Origin: Hormiphora californensis
Lineage: Eukaryota > Ctenophora > Tentaculata > Cydippida > Pleurobrachiidae
DNA length: 52,500 nt
Reading direction: 5' to 3'
NCBI GenBank assembly: GCA_020137815.1
Contig: CM035359.1
Location: 7,345,239 to 7,397,738, forward strand
Positions within the stretch are counted from its first letter, which is position 1; each line of letters starts with the position of its first letter. Positions 31,801-43,110 of the stretch are shown piece by piece. The notes under the pieces were generated by a model that saw only the letters and a program-made list of their open reading frames with translations, was not told the DNA's origin and made no database searches. A program made the position numbers and the translations under genes.

Positions 31801-34800
31801 GAATACGATCCGATACCGATTCAGCAAAAATTAACGATTTTTAAACGATTACGATTACGATTCCGATAATCGGTCGGTTCCTGGTCGGGGGTCAGTTTTG
31901 TTTGTTAGGTACGGTTAGTTACGGTTAGTTAGTGTAAGGGACCAGTTTCAAAATTGGAACCTGAAATCACTTATTTTTGGAGTGCTGAGTGCTGATGCGC
32001 TACTTTCAATGCAATTCACATCGATCACGTGATCGAAAATGTCGTGCGCAGCATGGTTCACCAGGAGTGTCCCAGCAGCTGTCCAGTGGAAACTGATGTC
32101 AGGTTCCAATTTTGTAACTGGAGTGTAAGGGTGTACCGTGTAAGTTCTACTAAAATCCACTACTAACATGTCTCCCATCCTCAGATCCATTGCGATACCT
32201 AATCATCCTGTCGGCAGAGTAATTCCGGTTGCCCCACGAATGGCCGACCCGCCTTTGTATCCTGAGAGTCGTGCTGTTGTCGCATTTCCAGTAAATACTT
32301 CTAATTACACCACACCTACCCAAAAATTCAGAAGAATTGCACCCAAGCCTAATGGAGTTGTAGTAAACAGACAACAGGATCAGGGTCCGGCACCAGTGGC
32401 TTCTCCACCTCAACAACGTCTCAAGAAATCACAATCAACGGAAGGGCCATCAAATCAGCATTCTCAGCTCTCTGAACCGGACCAGAATACCGCCATAGAT
32501 GAGGAATCGTCTACTACTTCAAAGGTCTTCAAGTGCAATCAGTGCAAAATGAAATTTAATGGTCCAAAAATTCTGTCACGCCACTACGCTGTTCTTGCTA
32601 TCTCAGAAGATTTTGAAATCGATGGACATGGAGCGGCCAAAATGAGGCCGGACGGGCTGCTTTCCTGTAGCTACTGCTCCTCTGGAAAGACCTTCAAGAC
32701 TTCCCGAGCTCTAATGAAGCACCAAATGTACAAATGTACACACCTGGAGTTCTCTGAGCTGAGGAGCAGATCTACATCTGAGAGGATAAAGGGGTATAAG
32801 AGGGCAATGAATGATGTGATGGTTATGAAGGATAAGTTCCCCTTCCTATCCTTCAACTAAAGATCATGGAGAAATCAGGGCAACGTGTAAGAAATGTGAT
32901 AAGAACTTTTCTCTCCCCCAGAGTGCCAACAAGGATGTAGGAGGAGAGTGGTCTGTGGCTAGAAAGAAGCTCCTTAAACATGCCCTGAAGGAACGGAAAG
33001 GAAACAACTCACAGCCGGTAGAACCTGCTGAAACAAGATCTGATCCTGAGCCGAAAATGAATCGGTTAACAAAGCTGAGAAAGAGCCTAAAGTTGACAAC
33101 AACCTGCCAAACATGTCACCTTCAGTTTAGTAACGGTCTCCTCCTATCACGTCACTACGGTGTTGTCGCAGTGTCAGAGGACTTTGAGGTGGACGGGCAC
33201 TCTTTTGTAAACGAGTCGAGTGGGGCATTCTACTGCAGCTACTGTACAGGTGTGAGTTTTAGTAGCGGTCAGGCGGTCATGCAGCACCAGATGTTTACCT
33301 GTCCCAGAATGTCAGAGCTGAGAGCGATGTCACCCATGGACACGGAGATAACTTCTAAAAAGAGAACTGTGAAGGAAATCATTGTGTTGAAACAGAAGTT
33401 CCCATTCCTGTTCTTTGTAAAGGAGCAGAGTCAGATTAGTGTGAAGTGTACAACTTGTAGGGAGGGTTTCTCCCTCCCACTACATGCCAATAACAACAGG
33501 GGCAGTGATTGGAAGGTGGCGGTACGGGCCCTTTTCACTCATGCTCTCAGACATCAACCAGATGTCACTCCTACCAATGACAACACAGTATCCTCCTCAA
33601 GCAGTACTACATCCAGTGTAGCCGCTACCAGTAGCATCTCGAAGGGAAAAGTGAAGGCTCCAAGACTAACAACTCTGCCCAGGGGACGTCCCAAGAAACA
33701 CAAAATGGCCATGTTATCAAAGCCTATCAAGGGGAAATCTTGTCGTACTTGTGACATGACGTTTAGCAACAAACAGATCCTCTCAAGGCACTACGGCGTC
33801 ATCGCCATGTCTGAAGATTTCGAGATCGAAGGCCACACATTCATCAATACCAAAGGTTTCTTCTGCAGCTTCTGTAGTAAGACAGGCACAGGTGCGTTTT
33901 CATCCGCCAAAGAGGTAATGGGTCACCAGATGTTTAGCTGCTCTGAGTTAACCTCTCTGAGGACCAGTGATAGTTCGGAATTTGTTGGCCGGAAAGAAGC
34001 AACGAAGATCATCTCTGAACTGAAGAATAAGTACCCGTTCTTTGCGTTCCATAAGAGTAGAGGACAGATAAGGGTGGATTGTGGGTCGTGCGATAGAGTA
34101 GTGAACATGTTACCCCAGAGTACTAATGCGAGTGAAGAATGGACCAAAGCGATTAACGAACTGAAAGAACATGCCCGGGAATCCCACAATGACCACACTC
34201 AAGTTGACGAAGTCGCCCCATTAGATCCTGAACAACCTTCTTTAGATGATGTTAACTCACCCGCCACTGCAGTTGTCAACTCACCCGCCACCACCGCAGT
34301 TATCAACACCAAAAAGGGAGGTAAAACCCAGAAAAAGCAGTTGCCAATTGGCAGTTCATTGGGTTTCAATAAGGGTGGACGATGGGGACGTTATAGCTGT
34401 AAGATATGTGACTACAAATGTAACGGAGGGGCAAGCATGGGCCGTCATTTTGGAACTATAGCTGCATCAGAAGACTTCCAACTTGAAGGACATGCCTATG
34501 TCAAGGGAGATAGACCAGGTTATACCTGTCGATACTGTGATGGGCTGGTATTCCAGACTGCTGAGGAAGTGATGCGACACCAATCCTTCGTTTGTGCACA
34601 ACTAACTGAGATGAGAACAGCCGATCCCGATGATTTCTTTGGGAGGAAAGAGGCTATAAAGGAAGCAGCTGAAATGAAGAACAATTACCCCTTCCTGACC
34701 TTCCAAAAAGAATCGAAAGGTATTCTAGTTGAGTGCACACTGTGTGGTGAGAAGATGGACCTGCCCCTAAGCACAAAGGAGAAACAGAAATGGGAGTACG

Positions 34801-35870
34801 TGACGAAATTCGTAGTAGTGGCACACGCTGTACACCACCGTGATTCAAGTGGCAAGAAAGCATTGGATAACCAACCTGATTCTCCAACAGTTGGGGATAC
34901 ACCTGCTGAGGTACAGGGATACAAGCGGCGCAGAGTAGCGGACATATTCGCTGAGAACTCCCTGAACCGAGGAGCCTTTGCAAGAAGTGATTCCTCTACT
35001 GTTGATCTTCCAGAGTGTTCCGTCTGTAAGGTAGTGTTCAGTGATAAAGTAACTCTGAATATGCACTATGGTATCACACAGATATCAGTAGACTTCGATA
35101 CAAAAACACACAACTGTATCAGCAGGTCAAAAGCAGATGAGCAGTTTAACTTCCCATCCTATCCTTGTAGCTACTGCAAGAAGGACCAGGTGAGTAGCAA
35201 GGATCTCCTCCTACATCAGATGGAGAACTGCCCTCAGTTCCCATTTGGAAGGGAGAACGAGGAGAATGGAAGTGATAATGTCATCCTTGTTGTGGGTTGT
35301 GTCACAAACACCTCATCAAATAACACATTACCCAAGAATAAAGAGAACTCTGTTGATGATGAGGTTGAGATACTACAAGATCCAGAGGAAGTTACCTCTC
35401 CCGCTGATCAATCAGGAGTTTTCGAAGAGATGGATAGTACACCACAAGAGGGTGATGGTGTCAGTAAAAAGGCTTTGGAGATTGTAAACTCCCTCGATCT
35501 AGATGAGCCAAACCATCAGACTACAGTGATGGAGCAAGGGTATTCAAGAGGTGATAGCGGTAGTAAAATAGCGGCTGTTAACCCTATGCCTGTAGTTGCC
35601 ACTTCCAGCTCTGGGGGGAATTATCAGCCATCTACCAACCTAAGAACTGTCACACAAAGTTCAGTAGCTGTAATTCACCCTCCTTCTTCACAGACAACAC
35701 CCGGAGTTGAATTAGGATCCTCTTCCCTTCCCATACAATCTTCTGAAAGCGTTGCCTCCCGTCTCCCCACACAAGCAGCGCCTGTAACCCCCTACCTCCC
35801 CATACAACCAGCACCCTCTTCTGCACGTCCTGAGTCCCCTGATTCTCTTCCACCGCCACCCCTAGAGTAA
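28815..35870 (+). CDS. Gene 2: large protein with five tandem three-part zinc modules
   Basis: Exons 28815-28956, 29095-29928, 30015-30078 and 32185-35870 join in phases 1, 1 and 2. With one extra base removed near 32858 the product is about 1574 residues. Exon 1 carries VFLEYLLD as in genes 1 and 3. Exon 2 is Pro/Gln/Thr-rich with short PxPVQP-type repeats. Exon 4 carries five modules, first half starting near 32534, 33104, 33740, 34399 and 35014. Each has C-x2-C-x12-H-x8-DF-x4-H, then C-x2-C...HQ-x3-C. In the first four these are followed by a YPFL/FPFL segment and a third knuckle (C-x2-C...W...H-x3-H). The tail is Ser/Pro-rich. A likely nuclear nucleic-acid or protein binder; no family name recognised. 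The final TAA overlaps GTAAGG, so a further splice is possible. Confidence 0.8.
30108..31883. mobile_element. Non-autonomous hAT-type element in gene 2 intron 3
   Basis: The ends CAGGAACCGACCGATT and its complement are bordered by a perfect 8-bp duplication, GTCGGGGG, at 30100-30107 and 31884-31891. An 8-bp duplication with CAGG ends is typical of hAT elements. Subterminal regions carry repeated CGATAACGAT and CGATTACGAT motifs. Inside lies a larger inverted repeat: about 30478-30600 against 31463-31588, beginning (A)CCGCGCGGCCC, with weaker pairing outward to ATCACGTGAT-like strings. No transposase frame is visible. Confidence 0.9.
30283..30357. repeat. Palindrome with 36-base arms and 3-base loop
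   Basis: A perfect hairpin inside the hAT element. The left arm starts ACAACACTCGATAATGG at 30283; the loop is 30319-30321; the right arm ends at 30357. Confidence 0.95.
31941..32121. mobile_element. MITE flanked by a 10-bp direct repeat, 181 bp
   Basis: The direct repeat AGTGTAAGGG lies at 31931-31940 and 32122-32131. The ends CCAGTT(T/A)CAAAATTGG, continuing AACCTGA, are inverted over about 28 bases with two mismatches. The centre has the palindrome CGATCACGTGATCG. A 9-10-bp duplication recalls Mutator-like elements; this is inference. It ends 63 bases before gene 2 exon 4. Confidence 0.8.
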
Positions 35871-36257
35871 GGGTTGACACGTCACTTGAATATAAACACT
35901 ATAACGACTGGGAAACCAGGTTTTTTTTATCCCAATACAGATATGGACTGGATAAATTTTTATCTTTTATTTAGAGTTTTAAAAATAATATATTCTGCAT
36001 GAAAATAGTGTGAACACTTTTAAAAATGGTTATTTATTAAAAACGTATATGGTACTGGGTGTTCATTTTGGATCTTTACAAGCGTTGGCCTTCACTTAGA
36101 AAAAAGTTGACAAGATCAGGTCATGAAACTTCATACTTGGACCATTCTATACTCTCATTCAAGGTTCCTGGGGGTTTTGGAGCTCTAGCACCCCGGGAAG
36201 TGTGTTTTTGGCATCAAAACTACCAGAAGGAATTTTTTTGCTGGTGCTGAGACTTTG

Positions 36258-36489
36258 CTAAAATGTTTTTTGGGTATTTTCTATGTCAATCCTAAAGTTT
36301 CATAGAGATTGGATGTGTTTTTCGGACTCAAAATTTCGATAAATGTGGCTGGAAGGGCTCGAAAACAGCTCAAAAACGGCTAAAATTGAGTTATTCCAGC
36401 CACTTTTTACGAAATTTTGAGTCTGAAAAACACATCCAATCTCTATGAAACTTTAGGATTGACATAGAAAATACCCAAAAAACATTTTA
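36258..36489. repeat. Foldback inside the outer element
   Basis: About 100-base arms, starting CTAAAATGTTTTTTGGG and ending CCCAAAAAACATTTTAG, pair across a centre of about 40 bases near 36370. The match is nearly perfect. Confidence 0.9.
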
Positions 36490-36490
36490 G

Positions 36491-37251
36491 TTAGGGTAAG
36501 CTGGGGTAAAAGTGGCCCATTTTTAACGTTTTGGGTTCTAAAATACGCAATATATACAGCAGGAAGAAAAAAATTATATAGGCTATCCAATGAGACGTTT
36601 TCTTTTCAGCCGAGCTAATTTTTAAAATCTGCAAGTTTTATTTAATGGGTTAATTAATCAATTCAAATAATTTGGTGAGGCGTTTTTTGGAAAATTTGCA
36701 TCGGGGCAAAGTGGCCCAAGCCAATAGCATTGCTCGATTTTATCACGTGCCTGGTGTTGTTAGACGAAACGATCAAATTAGGGGCAAAGTGGCCCATGTT
36801 CTGCACCGGAACATGGGCCACTTTGCCCCTAATTTGACCGTCTGGACTACATGGCGCCTGCATTCCAATATCACGTGGTATTGCAGGCGCCATTTCATTG
36901 GTCCTAGAGGTGGGCCACTTTGCCCCAGACCGGACCACTTTGCCCCGGAGAGTGGGCCATATTCGCCCCGATTTCACAAAATTGACAATTTAATCAACTT
37001 AATATTGAGTTTTTTGAAAAAAATTTATATCAAGATTTAGAAGGATAAAAAACCTAACTGGCAGTTTTTGCAAAATTAAAATCGGCCAACTCAAACAGAA
37101 ATTACAGCAGTTTTAAAGCAAAAATCCGGAACAGAACGAGCAGGTCTCCGCTGGAGAAAAAGTCACGTGACCACATGTAATAACTAGGGCCACTTTGCCC
37201 CAAACATGGGCCACTTTCCCCGGTGGGCCAAACTACCCCAGCTTACCCTAA
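36491..37251. mobile_element. Inner nested element with TTAGGGTAAGCTGGGGTA ends
   Basis: Perfect 18-bp inverted ends at 36491-36508 and 37234-37251. Inside, GGGCAAAGTGGCCCA or its complement recurs at least six times. A hairpin has 29-base arms (36773-36801 and 36809-36837), and there is a second palindrome near 36851-36893 (ATGGCGCCTGCA). The target duplication is unclear, so the family is unassigned. Confidence 0.8.
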
Positions 37252-37449
37252 GTCTCAGCACCAGCAAAAAATTCCTTCTGGTAGTTTGGATGCCAAAAAC
37301 ACACTTCCCAGGGTCCTAAAGCTCCAAAACCCCCAGGAACCTTGAATGAGGGTATAGAATAGTCCAAGTATGAAGTTTCATGACCTATTCTTGTCAACTT
37401 TTTTCTGGGTGAAGCCCAACGCTTGTAAAGATCCAAAATGAACACCCTG

Positions 37450-37906
37450 TACATTGCATGGGTTAGCTTTATTCACTCTACATTTAAGATGTGTAGCAGG
37501 TCGTTTCATAATTTAATCTCGCGATGAATGTTTTTCTTCTTTCAGCAGAATAAGATATAAAAACATGTGTAGTTCGTTTATGTTACCATCTTTTTACCAG
37601 AAGGAAAACTTAGTTCGTCTCTTATCTTCAATTTAACTTTCTATATCACATGTATCACTGAAAAAAATGAAGCGACCTACTATGATCAATCATCATACTA
37701 ATGACGATCTACTATTCTATTTTCCCATAACAGATTACCATTGTTTTATTACGAATGTCTCTTATCCACCTTCCTAACCCCTCTTCTCAACCTTTCTGCT
37801 TTCTAATTCTATCGCATAATGATGACCCCATCTTCCTATCCCCCATACCCCCGTCTGTTTTCTATCGTATAATAATAATAACCCCATCTTCTATTTCTCT
37901 CTCTAG
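37450..37906. other. Spacer, no gene seen
   Basis: AT-rich sequence ending in a pyrimidine tract and AG (TTTCTCTCTCTAG) directly before 37907. Confidence 0.5.
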
Positions 37907-38721
37907 CTATGAACGACCCTGACTTATTACCAGCGGTTCAAGAAGCCAGTAACGAAGGGGACAGCTGCACACCACCTAGTAACCAGCCATCAGAAGAACC
38001 ATCTACCACCGTTAGTAAAGAACAGCCAGAACCATCTACCACCGTTAGTAAGGAACAGCCAGAACCATCTACCACCGTTAGTAAGGAACAGGGATCTGAA
38101 GAACCATCTACCACTAACAGTAAGGAACAGCCATCTGAAGAACCATCTACCACTAACAGTAAGGAACAGCCATCTTCCACCACAGAACCTGCGGGGACTC
38201 TCTCAGCTGAGGTGATGGAGAATGGAGAGTCAGTTGGTAAAGTGAAGACGGTGTCCAGCACATGTAGGTATATAGACGATTACGAAGAAGTGGAGCCAGT
38301 TGATAAAGAAGTGGAGCCAGTTGATAAAGAAGTGGAGCCAGTTGATAAAGAAGTGGAGCCAGTTGATAAAGAAGTGGAGCCAGTTGGTAAAGAAGTGGAG
38401 CCAGTTGATAAAGAAGTGGAGCCAGTTGATAAAGAAGTGGAGCCAGTTGGTAAAGAAGTGGAGCCAGTTGATAAAGAAGTGGAGCCAGTTGATAAAGAAG
38501 TGGAGCCAGTTGATAAAGAAGTGGAGCCAGTTGATAAAGTGAAGGTAGTCTACAAGATCTTTAATCCAGTTTTAAAAATGTATGTAGATGATATAGAAAT
38601 GGAACCATCTGCTAAAAAAATTAAAGCCCGTATCGATTCTGATAAAGTTGAGAAGGCGGTTTTAGCTTATGATATCGATCAGGATCACGTACAGGACAGC
38701 GATAAGGATATCAATTACTAA
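37907..38721 (+). CDS. Acidic repeat-rich coding exon (unknown function)
   Basis: Begins after a strong acceptor, with ATG two bases in, and stays open for 270 codons. It encodes repeats of EPSTTVSKEQ type, then 12 copies of EVEPVDK, then a charged tail ending DSDKDINY. If the upstream intron is phase 1, as in genes 1-3, this could be an internal exon rather than a start. A donor-like GTAGTC at 38545 would leave the frame in phase 0, matching the next exon at 38883. No domain is recognised. Strong negative charge and low complexity suggest an unstructured region. Confidence 0.6.
38287..38538. repeat. 21-bp in-frame minisatellite, 12 copies
   Basis: The unit GAAGTGGAGCCAGTTGATAA plus A encodes EVEPVDK. 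Copies 5 and 8 have GGT for GAT. Near-perfect identity points to recent expansion. Confidence 0.97.
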
Positions 38722-38882
38722 CTCTGAACCCCGGACACGATCACAGAAAAGGGTATGTTACTCCTGTCCCATCCCACTCCTCCCCTTTTATTTCTCCTCA
38801 CTCAAAGCATTGGCCTGACAGGTACAGCCTGCATGTTTTGAACTCAAGGTTTTTTTTAGATGATCCAATGTAATGTTTTCAG

Positions 38883-41800
38883 ACACTGGACGCTATGATA
38901 AAAACTGGTGAACAAATTGCACGTGTGTTGGAAGCACCCCTATATGCGGTAGGTTATGTTTTAACTTTAGCGAATTTCTAGTAATAGGACAGTGCAAGTT
39001 AAACTAATTTATTATGACCCTTTGGCCTTAACGATATCATCTTGCGACTTCATTTTTAGATTATTTGTTCTCCTACCCGACCCCACATAAAATTTGTTCT
39101 TCGTCTGTGGACGTCCACGTTATGTTTAGGTATCTTCTCTTTTTTACCCGTTCTTCGGGACTGAGTTGCATTTAGCTAAATACGCTGACCCTGTAACACA
39201 TTTAATGCGAACACCCCTCCATCCCCCCCCCCCCCCAATACTCAAATACCCCCTCTCCTACAGGGACCACCAGATGAAACTACCACGTGCGTTGTGTGTG
39301 ACGCAGTCTTCAAAGATGATTTCCACCTCTCACGACACTACAAAGTTGCCTACAGCTCCATAGATTTCCGATTCCACGACCACTCCTATACCGGTGAGGT
39401 ATCCTATTGTTCTTACTGCCTGATAAGTTTTGCAGCTCCAAAGCAGTGGTCCCCTCACAACATCATGCTGCACCAGATGATGAACTGTGATGTGTTCGAG
39501 AGGATCCGACTGGGTCTCCCAACGAAGAAACCACCAACAAAGAAGAGGAAATTAGACGCACCACAACCTGTCATTTGGGAACCTGCCGCACCAGAATCTG
39601 CCATTTGTGAACCTACCGCACCACAACCTGTCATTTGGGAATCTGAGGTAGAAACGGATCCTGAAGAAGATCCTATCCCAGGCGCCAGACCCAAACCCAT
39701 ACCCGAAAGATGTGTTCCATCGAGATTCGCCAAGTTATCAATCCGATTTGGTCGTTTTTCAACTTCCAAGGGAAGTATGTTTGTAGTTAACTCTGGTAAA
39801 CCTCTATCCAAAGACAACAACGTGATTTTCTTCAGTTTCTCCACTACTGACAATGGTCACTACGAGTACGATATTCACGAGTGTGATGTTTGTAAAGAGA
39901 AGTTCGGGTGTTTGGAAACCCACGCTGCTCACGACATCCTGATGATGCAGGTACGGGACTGGGACAGACACACCCACAAGTATGTACCGATAAGGGAGTC
40001 TTACAAGGGTATGTACCGGTGCAGTTTCTGTGGTAAGAGGTGCGAACTATCTGGGGAGCTGCAGCAGCATCAAGTCATGGGTAGCTGTACTGCCATGGAG
40101 GAGTTCAAACACCACTATGGCACGTTAAACGCGTGCTTAAAAATAGAACGGGAAGGAATAGTAGAAAGGACAGAGGGACATGCTATAGACAGCAAATTGT
40201 CTGAAAGTGATAATATCTACTGCACAAAATGTTACCAGACGTTCCCTAACTCCTCACCAGAGACACTGTACCGACACAGGGAACTGATGGAGGATTCAGC
40301 AGACTTCAACAAGGACCATCACTACATTGGTCTCCCGGGGACCTTTGAGTGCAGTTATTGTGAGAGCCAGTGGCCGACATTACAGTTGTTTGAGAAACAC
40401 CAAATATATGATTGTGATAACTTTGCCCTGAACACTCCAATCAAATCAGCTGATACCCAGATCAAGTGTTGTGTGTGTAAGGAGGTGTTCCAGACGATGA
40501 AGGACCTGGATCAGCACTCTAACCTAGTGGCAGCTTCTGTTGACTTTAACGAACAACACTACCCAATATCTGACAAGTGCTCTTATTGTGACGAGAGATT
40601 CCAGACTTTTAAGGAGCTGTACAGTCACCAGAGGGATGATGATTGTAGAGCCTTCTCGATCGAGGGAATAGCACTCCCACCTGGTCTGCTACCCCCCACA
40701 CTGCCCCTAGCCCTGTTTGAAGACGAGGTAAAACTAGCAGAGGCCATCCAAACAACACTGAACCTAGTATGTCAGGTGTGCAGCAGGTTCTACCCTGATG
40801 CAGCCTCCTTAAATCATCATTTCGCGTTAGTGAGGGCTTCAAAAGACTTTGATCTAACTACCCATGCGATAAAACCTAGAGCGAACCCCTATCCCAACAA
40901 GAACTTCACGTGTTTCAAGTGTAACAGATCGGATATGTATAGCTATGTCCAGTTTGAAGCCCACCAGATAAGGTGCCTGCGTCTGAGTGAGAAGTATGGG
41001 ACGGAGTGTGTGAGGTGTCAGGATGACATGGGTACCATGGAGGATCTGGCGAAGCACATCTACTGGGGTGAGAGGACTATAAACTTTGACAACAAACACA
41101 ACTTAAGGAATAAGGATCAGGATCCTTTCTGCTGTTTCTACTGCGGTATGATAGTACCCCCGTGGCAACTAAAGACCACCAGCTAAAGCGATGCTGGAGG
41201 TTCAGAAACTCAGGTGTAGTACGGGGGAGGCTCAGGGGTAAAGGGGACGTTAAAATGATTTCCACGGCTGAAGAGGACGTTGAAACTGTTTCCACGGCCG
41301 AAGGGGACGTTAAAACAGTTTCCACGGCTGAAGGGGACGTTAAAACTGTTTCCACGGCTAAAGGGGACGTTAAAAAGGTTCCCGAGACTAAAGGGGACGT
41401 TAAAACTGTTTCCACGGCTAAAGAGGACGTTAAAACAGTTTCCACGGCTAAAGGGGACGTTAAAACTGTTTCCACGGCTAAAGGGGACGTTAAAAAGGTT
41501 CCCGAGATCAAAAGACGACGTAAAACTTACGAGTGTAACGTCTGTGGAGAGGCCATGCCGGGTCCTGTGACCCTAATTCGACACCACTCCGTCATGGCCC
41601 AGTCAGTTGACTTTGACCACCATCACCATCTCCAGGAGAGTGTATATAAGGAACTGAAAAGAGATAATCAGAGGTTTCGGTTAAGGTGCTCCTACTGTTT
41701 GAAACAGTTCAAGAGGCAAGCTTATTTCTACGAACACCAAAAGGAGGAGTGTAAGTTGTCCGGGTTCCAAAATATAACCCACAAACTTGAGGTAGCGAAG

Positions 41801-42781
41801 AAATTGAGCAAAGTTCAACCCCTCTTCACCACAAACACCACAAACGGCAGACCGATGTGCAGGAAGTGCGATGTAGAGATAAAATCTGCACAATTTGCTA
41901 GATTACATGTTGATCTGATGAGAAACTCCCTTGATTTCGATGAAAAAACCCACGAGTATATCGGTGATGATGAGATGAAGGTGTGTGGATATTGTGATAA
42001 GATTTGTACCTCCCGGACTAAGCTAGAAAAACACCAGTACATGAAGTGTAAAATGTTTGAAGGAGTAACCAGGAACGCCAAGGCCGCCAATCTTAAAAGA
42101 TGTGAGAAGTGCGATGTAGATTTCGTGAGTAAGATTGAATTGAAATTGCATCGGAAGCTGATGAAAAGCAGTTGGGATTTCAATAGCGACACACACGAAC
42201 TCTATGAAGACAGCAGAGACGGAGATATGTCGAAGTGTTCTTATTGCGGGGAGGTTGTGAAAACTGGTCAAGATCTGGCCGATCACCAGCTGAAACGGTG
42301 TGAGAAGTTCTCAATATTTGAAGATAAATATAACCAACTGCAGGAAGAGCAGGGTGAGGGTGAGGAGGGTGAGGGTGAGGGTGAGGAGGATCAGAAGGAG
42401 GGTGAGGGTGAGGAGGGTGAGGGTGAGGGTGAGGAGGAACAGAAGGAGGGTGAGGAAGGCAGTGAAGAGGAGGTAGAGGAAGAAGAAAATAAAGGTGAAG
42501 AAGTTGAAGAAATGGTATTGGAAAATAAAGGAAAGGAAGTAGAGGAAGATGGAAAGGAAGGTGAGCAAGTTGAAGACCATGCGGAGCGGTGGAGGGAAGA
42601 AAAGAAAGGAGAACACGCGGAGGAAATGGGGACTGGAAAGAAAGGGGAGCAAGAGGAGGAAATGGGGACTGGAAAGAAAGGGGAGCAAGAGGAGGAAGGT
42701 GGAAAGAAAGGTGATCAAGATGAAATGTGGGACCAATTATTAAGGGGTGCCGCAGCATCAGCAGTTGAAGTTTTGAAATGA
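38883..42781 (+). CDS. Middle zinc-module gene, first block (nine modules)
   Basis: Exon 38883-38948 (TLDAMIKTGEQIARVL) joins in phase 0 to an exon starting 39264. Modules begin near 39288, 39880, 40217, 40462, 40767 and 41004, then 41532, 41855 and 42099. Each has C-x2-C-x12-14-H-x8-[DN][FW]-x3-4-H followed by C-x2-C...HQ...C, for example CSYC then HQMMNC. The third knuckle of gene 2 is absent. The sixth module is split by a frame change at 41150-41165 in a five-C run; one added C lets it finish as ATKDHQLKRC. Between modules 6 and 7 is a 30-bp repeat (GDVKTVSTAK). After module 9 comes a Glu/Gly/Lys-rich tail to TGA at 42779. It probably continues the preceding acidic exon. The true start is unknown. 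Confidence 0.72.
41243..41512. repeat. 30-bp in-frame minisatellite, nine copies
   Basis: The unit GGGGACGTTAAAACTGTTTC plus ten bases (CACGGCTAAA) encodes GDVKTVSTAK. Two copies carry KKVPE(T/I)K instead, so a higher-order period is visible. Confidence 0.93.
42353..42455. repeat. (GGTGAG)n coding repeat
   Basis: Six-base GGTGAG units, with AGGAGG and CAGAAGGAG variants, encode a Gly-Glu-rich acidic stretch after module 9. A second repeat near 42600-42700 encodes MGTGKKGEQEE. Confidence 0.85.
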
Positions 42782-43110
42782 CGCAAAGTTTTCTTGATAC
42801 TGTTAATCGTATGATATTGATAGTGGACGTATCTGTCTTTTTATAACATTTATATTGTTGTTTCAGTAAATTATTTCCCTTCGAAAGAGTTTGTTCTAAA
42901 ATCTCCCACCTCCCCCCGTAGCAAACCCTCCCCAACCAACCCTCCCTTGGTGAGCTATAGAGTTAAACCCTTCGCATTATCCGTCAAGCGACATAATAGG
43001 TAGCGAGCTACCATTCCCTGTCCAAGTCTCCCCAACCCATCTGATTATCCTCAGCTTCGATCGTCCTCGTCTCACTCCCAATTTTAACCCCTATTCTCCC
43101 TCCTTTTTAG
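42782..43110. other. Spacer or intron between coding blocks
   Basis: No coding potential. It ends in a pyrimidine tract with CCTTTTTAG at 43102-43110, a good acceptor for the block starting 43111. Whether the two blocks are one gene cannot be settled. Confidence 0.5.

Larger units (their letters stand above)
36055..37449. mobile_element. Long-TIR element with a second element nested in it
   Basis: Left arm 36055 to about 36258 and right arm about 37252-37449 are inverted copies. The ends read C(T/A)GGGTGTTCATTTTGG, with TA on each side (36053-36054 and 37450-37451). Indels and substitutions are few. Removing the inner element at about 36491-37251 rejoins the outer arm sequence (CATTTTAG against GTCTCAG). 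No transposase is present. Confidence 0.85.
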
